Below are positions 5,323 to 11,638 of a stretch of DNA of 14,784 nt, piece after piece; the first letter of the stretch is position 1, and the number at the start of each line of letters is the position of its first letter. This stretch comes from CAYLGT01 sp964383465 (GTDB lineage Bacteria > Patescibacteriota > Saccharimonadia > Saccharimonadales > Saccharimonadaceae). The position numbers and the translations under genes are program-made. A model generated the notes under the pieces. The model worked only from the letters and a program-made list of their open reading frames with translations. It had not been told where the DNA came from and made no database searches. The stretch lies in assembly GCA_964383465.1 (NCBI GenBank), contig CAYLGT010000019.1, positions 1 to 14,784 of the forward strand, written 5' to 3'.

Positions 5323-5364
5323 CATGGTGGGCTGTGCGGCGTTATGCCAGCGCAGCCCACCATG
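5323..5364 (-). terminator. Long GC-rich hairpin after thyA
   Basis: CATGGTGGGCTG (5323-5334) pairs perfectly with CAGCCCACCATG (5353-5364), with further inner pairs around a bulged A, about 18 bp in all. It lies 15 bases beyond the thyA stop. No T-run follows, so it may reduce rather than end transcription into dcd, or stabilise thyA mRNA. Confidence 0.55.
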
Positions 5365-5379
5365 CTGGTGGCGAGCCTC

Positions 5380-6174
5380 TTAGACAGAGATAGGAGCACG
5401 AATGCCGGGATGAGGATCGTAGTTGAGCAGCTGGATGTCTTCCAACTCGAACTCATCGATTTCACCAACCTCTGGGTTCAAGACCAGTTGCGGCAACGCG
5501 CGTGGTTCACGTGCGAGCTGTAGCCGTGCCTGATCGAGGTGATTGAGGTAGAGGTGTGTGTCGCCTCCTACCCAGACGAAGTCCCCTACCTCGAGCCCAA
5601 CCACCTGTGCCACCATGTGAGTCAGCAGCGCGTAGGACGCGATGTTGAACGGCACACCCAGAAATGTGTCACACGAACGCTGGTACAGCTGGCAGCTGAG
5701 CCGACCTTCGGCAACATAGAACTGGAACAGGCAGTGACAGGGCGCGAGCGCCATCGACGGCAAGTCGGCTACATTCCAGGCCGAGACGATATGCCGCCGG
5801 CTATCTGGCGAGCGCTTGAGCTGCTCGATGACCTGCTTTAGTTGGTCGATGGTTTGACCGTTTGGGGCAGTCCATGAGCGCCATTGATGCCCATAGATCG
5901 GCCCGAGATCACCGTTTTCGTCTGCCCACTCATCCCAAATGGTGATGCCGCGCTCTTGGAGCCAGCGAACGTTGGTGTCACCACGCAGGAACCAGATGAG
6001 CTCACCGAAAACTGAGCGAGTATGAACTTTCTTGGTCGTGACGAGCGGAAATCCATCCCGCAAGTCAAACCTCATCTGATGCCCGAAGACACTGATGGTT
6101 CCCGTCCCTGTTCTGTCTGGACGCTCTACCCCCTCATCCAGAATCCTCTGGAGCAAGTCGAGATACTGTTGCAC
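5380..6174 (-). CDS. thyA: Thymidylate synthase
   Basis: 264 residues from the chosen start, the same length as E. coli ThyA. The enzyme methylates dUMP to dTMP with 5,10-methylene-tetrahydrofolate. Visible motifs are RPDRTGTGTISVFG near the N-terminus, ELIWFLRGDTNVRWLQ, the active-site Cys in LAPCHCLFQFYV, the phosphate-binding Arg region SRRHIVSAWN, FNIASYALLTHM, and GDTHLYLNH, ending PHPGIRAPISV. I chose GTG at 6172-6174 because GAGGTG lies 6 bases upstream and the product then begins (M)QQYLDLLQ, aligning with E. coli MKQYLELMQ. An upstream in-frame GTG at 6181-6183 has a weaker site. The base composition is GC-richer than dcd and tmk. Methylene-folate supply is not encoded here. Confidence 0.96.
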   Translation of the reverse strand: MQQYLDLLQRILDEGVERPDRTGTGTISVFGHQMRFDLRDGFPLVTTKKVHTRSVFGELIWFLRGDTNVRWLQERGITIWDEWADENGDLGPIYGHQWRSWTAPNGQTIDQLKQVIEQLKRSPDSRRHIVSAWNVADLPSMALAPCHCLFQFYVAEGRLSCQLYQRSCDTFLGVPFNIASYALLTHMVAQVVGLEVGDFVWVGGDTHLYLNHLDQARLQLAREPRALPQLVLNPEVGEIDEFELEDIQLLNYDPHPGIRAPISV

Positions 6175-6232
6175 CTCGACCACCTCACTTTCTCTCTAAG
6201 ACAAACTCTCAATGTTCGCCACCTTGCAACTA

Positions 6233-6271
6233 AGTATAAAGAAAAAGCCGCACAAAACGTGCAGCTTTTTC
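6233..6271 (-). terminator. Terminator of the rplK-rplA operon
   Basis: On the minus strand GAAAAAGCTGCAC, loop GTTTT, GTGCGGCTTTTTC: a 13-bp stem with one G-U pair, with the T-run inside the 3' arm and continuing as TTTATACTT. It lies 28 bases beyond the rplA stop. The following TATACT (6233-6238) may also serve as the -10 of thyA, though no -35 is seen. Confidence 0.88.
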
Positions 6272-6298
6272 GTTGTGTTATAGACCGAAGTCGTTTGA

Positions 6299-7273
6299 CT
6301 AGAGAGAGTTCTGGTCGACTTTGATACCAGGACCCATGCTGGTACTGACGTTGACGGTCTTGATGTAGCTTCCTTTGATGCTACTTGGCTTTGCACCTTG
6401 GAGGCTGTCAAAGAAAACGCGGGCATTGGCAAGAAGCTTTTCACCACCAAAGCTGACCTTTCCAACTGCGAGGTGGACGATCGCCTGCTTGTCGACACGG
6501 TATTCAACCTTGCCGGCTTTTGCGTCTTTCACTGCTTGAGCAGCGTTTGTTGCAACGGTTCCACTCTTTGGGTTTGGCATGAGGCCACGTGGACCGAGCA
6601 GACGAGCATATTTACCAAGTTTCGGCATGAGCTGTGGGGTTGCCACGAGTATGTCGAAGTCAAGTTGTTCACGATCAAGCAGTTTTGCAACTTCTTGCTC
6701 TCCAGCAACATCTGCGCCAGCCTTCTTTGCAGCATCGGCATCTTCATCAGGAACAAATGCAGCAACACGTACTGTTTTACCAGTACCATGTGGCAGACTC
6801 ACGGTAGCACGGATGTTTTGGTCAGCTTGGCGTGGGTCAACACCTAGTACGACGTGAACTTCGACGCTTGCGTCAAATTTGGTCGTGCTTGTCTCGGTAG
6901 CAAGCTTTAGAGCTTCTTCAAGGGCGTAGACAGTAGCTTTGTCGAACTTCTTTGCAGCTTCCTGGTACTTTTTGCCGCGGCGCTCTAAGCGAGGGCGAGT
7001 GACAGGACGAGGACCTTTTTTGACATGACTTTCAGCCTCATCGGTCTGAGGGGTGGTGTCGTGGGCTTCTTTGCGTGCTTCTTTCTCTTCTTTTGCTTCA
7101 GCTTCTTTGAGAGCCTTTTCGCTTCGCTTGCCACTTTTTGCTACAGTTGCTTCACGGACTTCGTGGTGCTCGGCACCGGCGATTGCGGCCTCGATCTCAG
7201 CGATGGTATTTTTGTCACTTACTTCTAGTTTGAGTTCTGCTGCTTTTTCGAGCAGCTCAGCTTTCTTTGCCAT
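6299..7273 (-). CDS. rplA: 50S ribosomal protein L1 with a long N-terminal extension
   Basis: 324 residues from ATG at 7271-7273 (AAGGAG upstream); bacterial L1 is usually about 230. The C-terminal 225 residues are a normal L1: RRGKKYQEAAKKFDKATVY, then VDPRQADQNIRATVSLPHGT, and the hallmark LGPRGLMPNPKSGTV, ending in the SIKGSYIKTVNVSTSMGPG strand. Residues 1-35 (MAKKAELLEKAAELKLEVSD and following) form two short helices resembling SAP/HeH or Rho-N type nucleic-acid binding modules. Residues 36-100 are Lys/Glu/Ala-rich and probably disordered. L1 forms the mobile stalk at the E site and often represses its own operon. An upstream in-frame start would add 14 residues but has no comparable ribosome binding site. 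Confidence 0.95.
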   Translation of the reverse strand: MAKKAELLEKAAELKLEVSDKNTIAEIEAAIAGAEHHEVREATVAKSGKRSEKALKEAEAKEEKEARKEAHDTTPQTDEAESHVKKGPRPVTRPRLERRGKKYQEAAKKFDKATVYALEEALKLATETSTTKFDASVEVHVVLGVDPRQADQNIRATVSLPHGTGKTVRVAAFVPDEDADAAKKAGADVAGEQEVAKLLDREQLDFDILVATPQLMPKLGKYARLLGPRGLMPNPKSGTVATNAAQAVKDAKAGKVEYRVDKQAIVHLAVGKVSFGGEKLLANARVFFDSLQGAKPSSIKGSYIKTVNVSTSMGPGIKVDQNSL

Positions 7274-7327
7274 ATGTACTCCTTCGTGGTGATAGCGGCC
7301 GTCAGCCTCCCACAATTAGTTATTTAC

Positions 7328-7525
7328 TTATTCAGCACCTTCGTTAGAAGGATCTTGTGCACGAGGGCCTTCTGGGACATCCTGTGATACTCGAACTGCT
7401 GGTATTTCGGCGGTGTCAGCCCAAGGATCAGCAGGAATATCGCTGATTCTGATGACTCGTGGCCGTTCAGTCTGTGGTTTGCCAAACTCTGGATCAAACG
7501 GACCGCCAAATTCAACGCCGGTCAT
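7328..7525 (-). CDS. Small acidic protein between L11 and L1, 65 residues
   Basis: MTGVEFGGPFDPEFGKPQTE at the N-terminus, then RPRVIRISDIPADPW and a Pro/Glu/Asp-rich tail ending PSNEGAE. It is low in hydrophobic residues, probably disordered, with no membrane segment. ATG at 7523-7525 is 2 bases after the rplK stop, with AAGGA inside the end of rplK, so translation is coupled. It is followed by rplA 54 bases downstream. In most bacteria rplK and rplA are adjacent, so this inserted ORF is unusual. I do not recognise it; an alternative reading frame across the same stretch has no matching ribosome binding site. Confidence 0.7.
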   Translation of the reverse strand: MTGVEFGGPFDPEFGKPQTERPRVIRISDIPADPWADTAEIPAVRVSQDVPEGPRAQDPSNEGAE

Positions 7526-7527
7526 CG

Positions 7528-7953
7528 CTATCCTTCTACTTCCACGCCCATGCTGCGGGCAGTACCTGCAACAACCTTTACGGCTGCCTCGAGGTCGTTT
7601 GCGTTCAGGACTTCCATCTTCTCTTTTGCGATCTCTTCGAGCTGAGCTCGTTTGATCTTGCCGACTTTTTCAGCGTGTGGCTTGCCAGAACCCTTTTGGA
7701 TACCGACAGCGTCGCGGATCATGTCGTCCACAGGACGGCCGAGGCATACCCAGTCAAAGGTTCGGTCTTCGAACACGCGGATGTGAACGATAACGTCCTT
7801 GCCCTGGTACTTCTGAGTAGCTTCGTTGAATGGGTTGATGAAGTCCATCATGTTGAGGCCCCATTGACCCAGTGTTGAACCCACTGGAGGTCCTGCGCTG
7901 GCTTTTCCGCCAGGGACACGCAACTTGAGGTTGCCGATGATTTGCTTTGCCAT
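7528..7953 (-). CDS. rplK: 50S ribosomal protein L11
   Basis: 141 residues, full length. The N-terminal domain carries LRVPGGKASAGPPVGSTLGQ, the segment that contacts methyltransferase and stringent factors, and the C-terminal rRNA-binding domain ends GTARSMGVEVEG. L11 binds the GTPase-associated region of 23S rRNA. ATG at 7951-7953 is preceded by AAAAGGAA. The C-terminal core reads DMIRDAVGIQKGSGKPHAEK, where many L11s have a longer AK-rich stretch. It is first gene of rplK-orf65-rplA, with its own promoter, because nusG is separated from it by an opposite-strand gene. Confidence 0.97.
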   Translation of the reverse strand: MAKQIIGNLKLRVPGGKASAGPPVGSTLGQWGLNMMDFINPFNEATQKYQGKDVIVHIRVFEDRTFDWVCLGRPVDDMIRDAVGIQKGSGKPHAEKVGKIKRAQLEEIAKEKMEVLNANDLEAAVKVVAGTARSMGVEVEG

Positions 7954-8013
7954 GTTATATTCCTTTTCTATAGATTACTCGGTTGAAGCGTTCCGAGTGC
8001 GTAACAGTGGTAC

Positions 8014-8042
8014 ACTATAGCAATTTTTAACTTCTTTGTCTA
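8014..8042 (-). promoter_or_regulatory. Promoter of rplK operon
   Basis: Minus strand TAGACA (8037-8042), a 17-base spacer and TATAGT (8014-8019). The predicted start near 8007 leaves about 54 bases of leader before rplK. Confidence 0.7.
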
Positions 8043-8075
8043 GAGTTTTCTCTCGATGCACGCTACCATAAGGGT

Positions 8076-8104
8076 TTTACAAAAGTCACGACTAGTGATA
8101 TAAT
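8076..8104 (+). promoter_or_regulatory. Promoter of the 490-residue secreted protein
   Basis: TTTACA (8076-8081), a 17-base spacer and a perfect TATAAT (8099-8104), preceded by TG as in extended -10 promoters. The predicted start is near 8111, leaving a leader of about 126 bases. Confidence 0.75.
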
Positions 8105-8126
8105 AAGAAGATTGTTGCTGATAGCC

Positions 8127-8212
8127 GTGAGTAGTTCCCCCTACTCACCACTTTTACCAACAAGCACCTGCATAAGTCATAGTTCGAACAATCCACTCGG
8201 GGGATTTTCCCC
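8127..8212 (+). promoter_or_regulatory. Structured 5' untranslated region of the secreted protein gene
   Basis: GTGAGTAG (8127-8134) pairs perfectly with CTACTCAC (8141-8148) around TTCCCC. A second small hairpin, GGGGA/TCCCC (8200-8212), ends 14 bases before the AGGAGG Shine-Dalgarno (8227-8232). These may stabilise the mRNA or control translation. No known riboswitch was recognised. Confidence 0.4.
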
Positions 8213-8236
8213 TGTTCACACTCTCCAGGAGGAGAT

Positions 8237-9709
8237 ATGAGGAAAGCGATCGCAGTAGCAATGCTGCTGACGGCGTCGCTCTTGATGCCGCAGGTTTCGC
8301 AGGCGAGCACGGCTTCTCGTCCGCTCACTGCAGCCCCACAGGTACACAACACCGATCGGGGTTCTGCCGATGAGCCGCAGATGAAGCTGCAGCCTGGTGT
8401 CGTGGCGAAGGCTGGCACAGGTGCCGGCATCGTCTATCCGGGCGGGCCTGGTCACGCCGGCCCCGTCTACGCGGTGAAGTGGCTGTCGGATGGTTCTGGT
8501 GGATGGTGCATCGACTTCGTCCTGCACAATCCAGACTCTTCCCATGCCACGCCGATCTCGCGTGTGCCGGGCATGAACCGTGAGCAGTCACGTCGCACGA
8601 TGTACATCATCAACAAGCACGTGGGCACTCGCAGTGACGCCATGGCCGCTGCTGTGGCGTTTCACACCTGGTCCATGCAGAACGAGGCGGCCTTCAAGAC
8701 CTGGTTCAAGTGGGCCAAGAAGAACCATCACATCGGTGCTGCTGTGCTCAAGCTCTACAACGGGCTCCTGAGCGACAGTTTGACGCACGGCCCTCACCGG
8801 GTTAGTGTGTCGGCTACTAGTGTTCTGGCCGGCGAATCCGGAAAGGGCACGGTGATGGTCAAGGCCAGCAACGGCAAGCCCGACCCGGGCATGCGTGTTG
8901 ACACTGTCAGCAACGACAACGCCGTCATCACGTCGCAGTCGCACAAGAGCAACGCTCAGGGTCTCGCCAAGTTCACTTACAAGCGCACTGGTCTCGACCG
9001 GGTCAAGTTCACAACCACTCTCACGGCACCGTCTTCGACGCGTGGCTGGCTGAGCAACCCGGCGTCTGGCAATCAGCGCCTGGTGCTCGGTGGAGCCAAG
9101 GAGAAGACCCGGGCTGTTTTCAGCTTCCAGAAGAAGCTGAAGGTCAAGGTCAAGAACGAGTGTCTCGAGAACTGCGATGGTCAAGGCACCATCGTCGTCA
9201 GTATGTGTACGGGCGGTTCGCCGGTGCGCGTCTTCGAGATCGGTGACAACGGGGTGACTCGACGTGTCGACTTCAAGGCCAAGGCCTGTGACGACGCATC
9301 GTTCCTTTTCCCTGACGGCCCCAACGTCACGACCGAGTACTGCCTGCTGGACAAGCTCGATGGCACTTGCACGACGCCCCGCGTCACTGTCGGCACCATC
9401 GAAGTAGTCTGCCCCGAGTGGGCAAAGGCCGCGGTCACTCCGTGGCTTGGCTGCGACAGCTGCAGTGTTGACTCGGTGCAGTTCCTGGCGCCTCAGTCGT
9501 CGCCCCGTACCTACGTGGGCTTCTATGAGCTGCTGGGACAGCACCAGGAAGTCAACTTGACCAACGGCACCATCAAGCTGGTCAATTTGGGCAAGAACGT
9601 GCCGAGCGGCACGTCAGTCACCCTTGGCTTCAAGGTCTACGCCAACAGCGACCACACCAAGCTCCTCAAGACGGTCACTCTCGGGAGCGTGACTGTCAGC
9701 AAGAGCTGA
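8237..9709 (+). CDS. Secreted multidomain protein of actinobacterial style, 490 residues
   Basis: Residues 1-24 are a classic Sec signal peptide (Arg/Lys start, hydrophobic core AVAMLLTASLLM, Ala/Ser-rich cleavage region). Residues 75-180 form a helical domain with a single Cys (GGWCIDFVLH, Cys91) and AAAVAFHTW (137-145), reminiscent of N-terminal domains in secreted actinobacterial proteins and distantly of thioester adhesin domains. Residues 186-285 look like an Ig-like beta domain (HRVSVSATSVLAG to NQRLVLGG). Residues 305-410 are Cys-rich (Cys309, 313, 324, 351, 369, 378, 392, 406, 409) and probably disulfide-bonded. A beta-rich C-terminus follows, with no LPXTG or membrane anchor. AGGAGG precedes ATG. 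Codons are strongly GC-ended, unlike the flanking ribosomal genes, which suggests transfer from a high-GC actinobacterium. A role in contact with a host cell is inference. Confidence 0.85.
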   Translation: MRKAIAVAMLLTASLLMPQVSQASTASRPLTAAPQVHNTDRGSADEPQMKLQPGVVAKAGTGAGIVYPGGPGHAGPVYAVKWLSDGSGGWCIDFVLHNPDSSHATPISRVPGMNREQSRRTMYIINKHVGTRSDAMAAAVAFHTWSMQNEAAFKTWFKWAKKNHHIGAAVLKLYNGLLSDSLTHGPHRVSVSATSVLAGESGKGTVMVKASNGKPDPGMRVDTVSNDNAVITSQSHKSNAQGLAKFTYKRTGLDRVKFTTTLTAPSSTRGWLSNPASGNQRLVLGGAKEKTRAVFSFQKKLKVKVKNECLENCDGQGTIVVSMCTGGSPVRVFEIGDNGVTRRVDFKAKACDDASFLFPDGPNVTTEYCLLDKLDGTCTTPRVTVGTIEVVCPEWAKAAVTPWLGCDSCSVDSVQFLAPQSSPRTYVGFYELLGQHQEVNLTNGTIKLVNLGKNVPSGTSVTLGFKVYANSDHTKLLKTVTLGSVTVSKS

Positions 9710-9727
9710 TGTTCGAACCATGAACAA

Positions 9728-9768
9728 GGCCCCGGGCGCACTTAGTGTGTCCGGGGCCGTTCAATTTT
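9728..9768 (+). terminator. Strong terminator of the secreted protein gene
   Basis: GGCCCCGG (9728-9735) pairs with CCGGGGCC (9751-9758), and GCGCAC/GTGTGT pairs inside with G-U pairs, leaving a TTA loop: about 14 bp. GTTCAATTTT follows. It lies 18 bases after the stop and 20 bases before the convergent nusG stop. Confidence 0.85.
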
Positions 9769-9777
9769 GCAGAGTAT

Positions 9778-10167
9778 TTAGACTTTTTTGACCTGGAGGG
9801 CGTCAAGCTCTACGGGAGTGTCGCGACCAAACATGCTGACCATGACACGAATTTTNNNNNNNNNNNNNNNNNNNNNNNNNNNNNNNNNNNNNNNNNNNNN
9901 NNNNNNNNNNNNNNNNNNNNNNNNNNNNNNNNNNNNNNNNNNNNNNNNNNNNNNNTGGAAGATCTTCTTTTCAACGACTTTGCGTTTGCCGTTTTTGATC
10001 TCGATCTGCTTCTCTTTTGGAACCAGAACGTCAAAGATCTTGTCAGCCATGTCGACTGATTCAACACGCTGTTTTATGCTGTCGGCAACTTTTTCCTCGT
10101 AGCCGCTGTAGGTGTGAACTGCGTACCATGCACGAGAGCTATCGTAGCGCTTTGAAGTTTTTGACAT
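9778..10167 (-). CDS. nusG: Transcription termination/antitermination factor NusG (interrupted by a sequencing gap)
   Basis: The N-terminal part (about 70 residues) shows the NGN domain start RAWYAVHTYSGYEEKVADSI. The C-terminal part after the gap, KIRVMVSMFGRDTPVELDAL, is the KOW domain end typical of NusG (V.V.FGR.TPVEL....V). NusG binds RNA polymerase and links it to Rho or the ribosome. The apparent length with 34 unknown residues is 129, while the family is about 175-185, so the true gap is probably near 250 bases or so rather than 100. The start ATG overlaps the secE stop as TAATG. It stops 68 bases from the convergent secreted protein gene. Confidence 0.93.
   Translation of the reverse strand: MSKTSKRYDSSRAWYAVHTYSGYEEKVADSIKQRVESVDMADKIFDVLVPKEKQIEIKNGKRKVVEKKIFXXXXXXXXXXXXXXXXXXXXXXXXXXXXXXXXXXKIRVMVSMFGRDTPVELDALQVKKV
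9856..9955. other. Assembly gap (100 N) inside nusG
   Basis: Exactly 100 unknown bases, the conventional placeholder. The missing NusG residues imply a larger true gap. The frame across it is not known. Confidence 0.99.
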
Positions 10168-10430
10168 TAGAGTAAGACCTCCTTGAACAGATAGTTAAAC
10201 GCGAAATCGAGTGCCAGGATCACTGCTGCAAAGAACAGTGAAAACAGGATCACAGCAAGGGTGAGGCCCCAGGTGCTTTTACGGTTTGGCCAACGAACTT
10301 GTCGTAACTCAACCCACGCGCCCTTGAAGTATCCGCCGATGGCACGAAGCCACTTTGGCCATTTAATACCGAGTCGTGGCATCTTAATTGCCCGCTTTAC
10401 TCCCGATTTTTTAGTTGCCTTTTTGGCCAC
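10167..10430 (-). CDS. secE: Preprotein translocase subunit SecE
   Basis: 87 residues. A Lys-rich N-terminal tail (1-30) is followed by the conserved amphipathic segment YFKGAWVELRQVRWPNRKST (about residues 34-53, with ELR.V.WP) and one transmembrane helix (about 55-77). SecE clamps the two halves of SecY in the membrane channel. The start is GTG at 10428-10430 with AAGGAG upstream. Its stop overlaps nusG as TAATG, the classic secE-nusG pair. Confidence 0.95.
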   Translation of the reverse strand: MAKKATKKSGVKRAIKMPRLGIKWPKWLRAIGGYFKGAWVELRQVRWPNRKSTWGLTLAVILFSLFFAAVILALDFAFNYLFKEVLL

Positions 10431-10452
10431 GATACACGCTCCTTATAAATTT

Positions 10453-10477
10453 AAAAAGTCTACAACTACTTGTAGAC
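10453..10477 (-). terminator. Hairpin plus T-run between histidine kinase and secE
   Basis: On the minus strand GTCTACAA, loop GTAG, TTGTAGAC (8-bp perfect stem), followed by TTTTT. It ends the kinase operon. It also lies downstream of the predicted secE promoter, so it could attenuate secE-nusG. Confidence 0.75.
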
Positions 10478-10489
10478 GGATCGATGTCA

Positions 10490-10518
10490 AGTATACTCCG
10501 GTAGCTGGCGCCGGTCAA
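10490..10518 (-). promoter_or_regulatory. Candidate promoter of secE-nusG overlapping the histidine kinase stop codon
   Basis: Minus strand TTGACC (10513-10518), a 17-base spacer and TATACT (10490-10495). The predicted start is near 10483. A second -35-like TTGACA at 10485-10490 has only a weak -10 partner (TAGTTG at 16 bases). Confidence 0.6.
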
Positions 10519-11627
10519 GCACTTCGCGAGCTGCTACTTTGCGGCATAGAAAAGCTAAAAGTTGACCCAACGTTTAGCTTACTCTGAACTGTTACTTTAG
10601 TGCCAAGTTTGCGCATAAGTTTTTGTACGACGTATAGACCCAGCCCTGTGCCTGACGTCTCTCTGGTTCGATAGTCTTCTGAACGGAAAAACTTCTCAAA
10701 GATGTGTTTGAGGTCGCTCGTACTTATACCGATCCCGCTGTCTTTTATACTGAACTCTACTTGGCCATGAGCGGCATGTATAGAAATGGTCACCGTTCCC
10801 TTTTGGGTGTATTTGATCGCGTTGGTGATGAAGTTTTGCAGCATCTCCTCTAGGTACAGTCGTGACGTGTTGACGTGCCCCAGGTTGGCGCCAAGATCCA
10901 AGTTGAGCGACAAGCCTTTTTTGGTAGCGGATGGTTCGTACTTTTTATACAGCTCTTCGGCCAGCTCACGGATATTGATGACTTCCAGGCTATCCCCGAC
11001 ACCTCTTTCTGCGCGCGAGAGTGTACTAAGGTCGTTGATCATGTTCGACAGCAAAACGACTTGCTCATGAGCCTCTGCCAGCGCCGGGATGAGTTTCTCG
11101 GGTTTTGCACCTTGCTGCAGAAAGTATTGGAGGTTAGAGATAGTACCCTCGGCTATAGCCACTGGAGTACGCAGTTCATGGCTCACGACCGAGATAAACT
11201 CGTCCCGTTCTTCTTCGAGGCTTTTTGCTTTCGTGATGTCACGAACAGTGCAGATATAGCCGTCCTCGCCTTTCGCTCGAGTAGCCGAAAAGGATTGTCG
11301 GATTTTGTTGGCGCTGACATGTAAACGCATGGCGTCGTCGTCAGTGAACTGAAACACTACGTCATCACGCTCTATATGCGAACCGCTCCGAAGTAGCTCC
11401 ATGAGGGAAACAGGCTCGTTATGGAGATCAACAAGCGGCAGGACGTCGTCAAGCTTTTTGCCGCTCAGGCTCTGGTTGGTGTCGAGTAAGCTCAAAAGTG
11501 CTGCGTTATAGAGACGTATGGTGCCCTGCGAAGTCACGCTAAACATAGCTTCACTGACGGTGTTAAATATCGCCAGCAATTGATCCTGATGCGAGGGACT
11601 AGTCAGACCCACCTCTTCTTTTTTCAT
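10515..11627 (-). CDS. Soluble PAS-domain sensor histidine kinase
   Basis: 370 residues, no membrane segment or signal peptide. A PAS-like domain spans about 14-135 (LLAIFNTVSEAMFSVTSQGT, ending YICTVRDITKAK). HisKA follows with the phospho-acceptor His150 in SVVSHELRTPVAIAEG. The HATPase domain has the N box (EEMLQNFITNAIKYT, about 260-274), the G1 box DSGIGIS (296-302), the F box HIFEKFFRSE and the G2 box GTGLGLY (326-332). It would autophosphorylate on His150 after a cytoplasmic signal sensed by PAS. No response regulator lies nearby, so the partner is unknown. ATG has a Shine-Dalgarno-like AGGGATAG. The gene lies 11 bases after the metallopeptidase gene and is last in that unit. Confidence 0.95.
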   Translation of the reverse strand: MKKEEVGLTSPSHQDQLLAIFNTVSEAMFSVTSQGTIRLYNAALLSLLDTNQSLSGKKLDDVLPLVDLHNEPVSLMELLRSGSHIERDDVVFQFTDDDAMRLHVSANKIRQSFSATRAKGEDGYICTVRDITKAKSLEEERDEFISVVSHELRTPVAIAEGTISNLQYFLQQGAKPEKLIPALAEAHEQVVLLSNMINDLSTLSRAERGVGDSLEVINIRELAEELYKKYEPSATKKGLSLNLDLGANLGHVNTSRLYLEEMLQNFITNAIKYTQKGTVTISIHAAHGQVEFSIKDSGIGISTSDLKHIFEKFFRSEDYRTRETSGTGLGLYVVQKLMRKLGTKVTVQSKLNVGSTFSFSMPQSSSSRSA

Positions 11628-11638
11628 CTATCCCTACT

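Noticed and set aside
3228..8108. Shared 11-mer GATATAATAAG before two genes
   Set aside because: It is simply the -10 consensus with AT-rich flanks at two promoters.
8182..9718. GTTCGAAC copies at 8182-8189 and 9711-9718 as ends of the secreted-gene insert
   Set aside because: An 8-base palindrome repeating twice in 1.5 kb is weak evidence, and the surrounding bases do not match.
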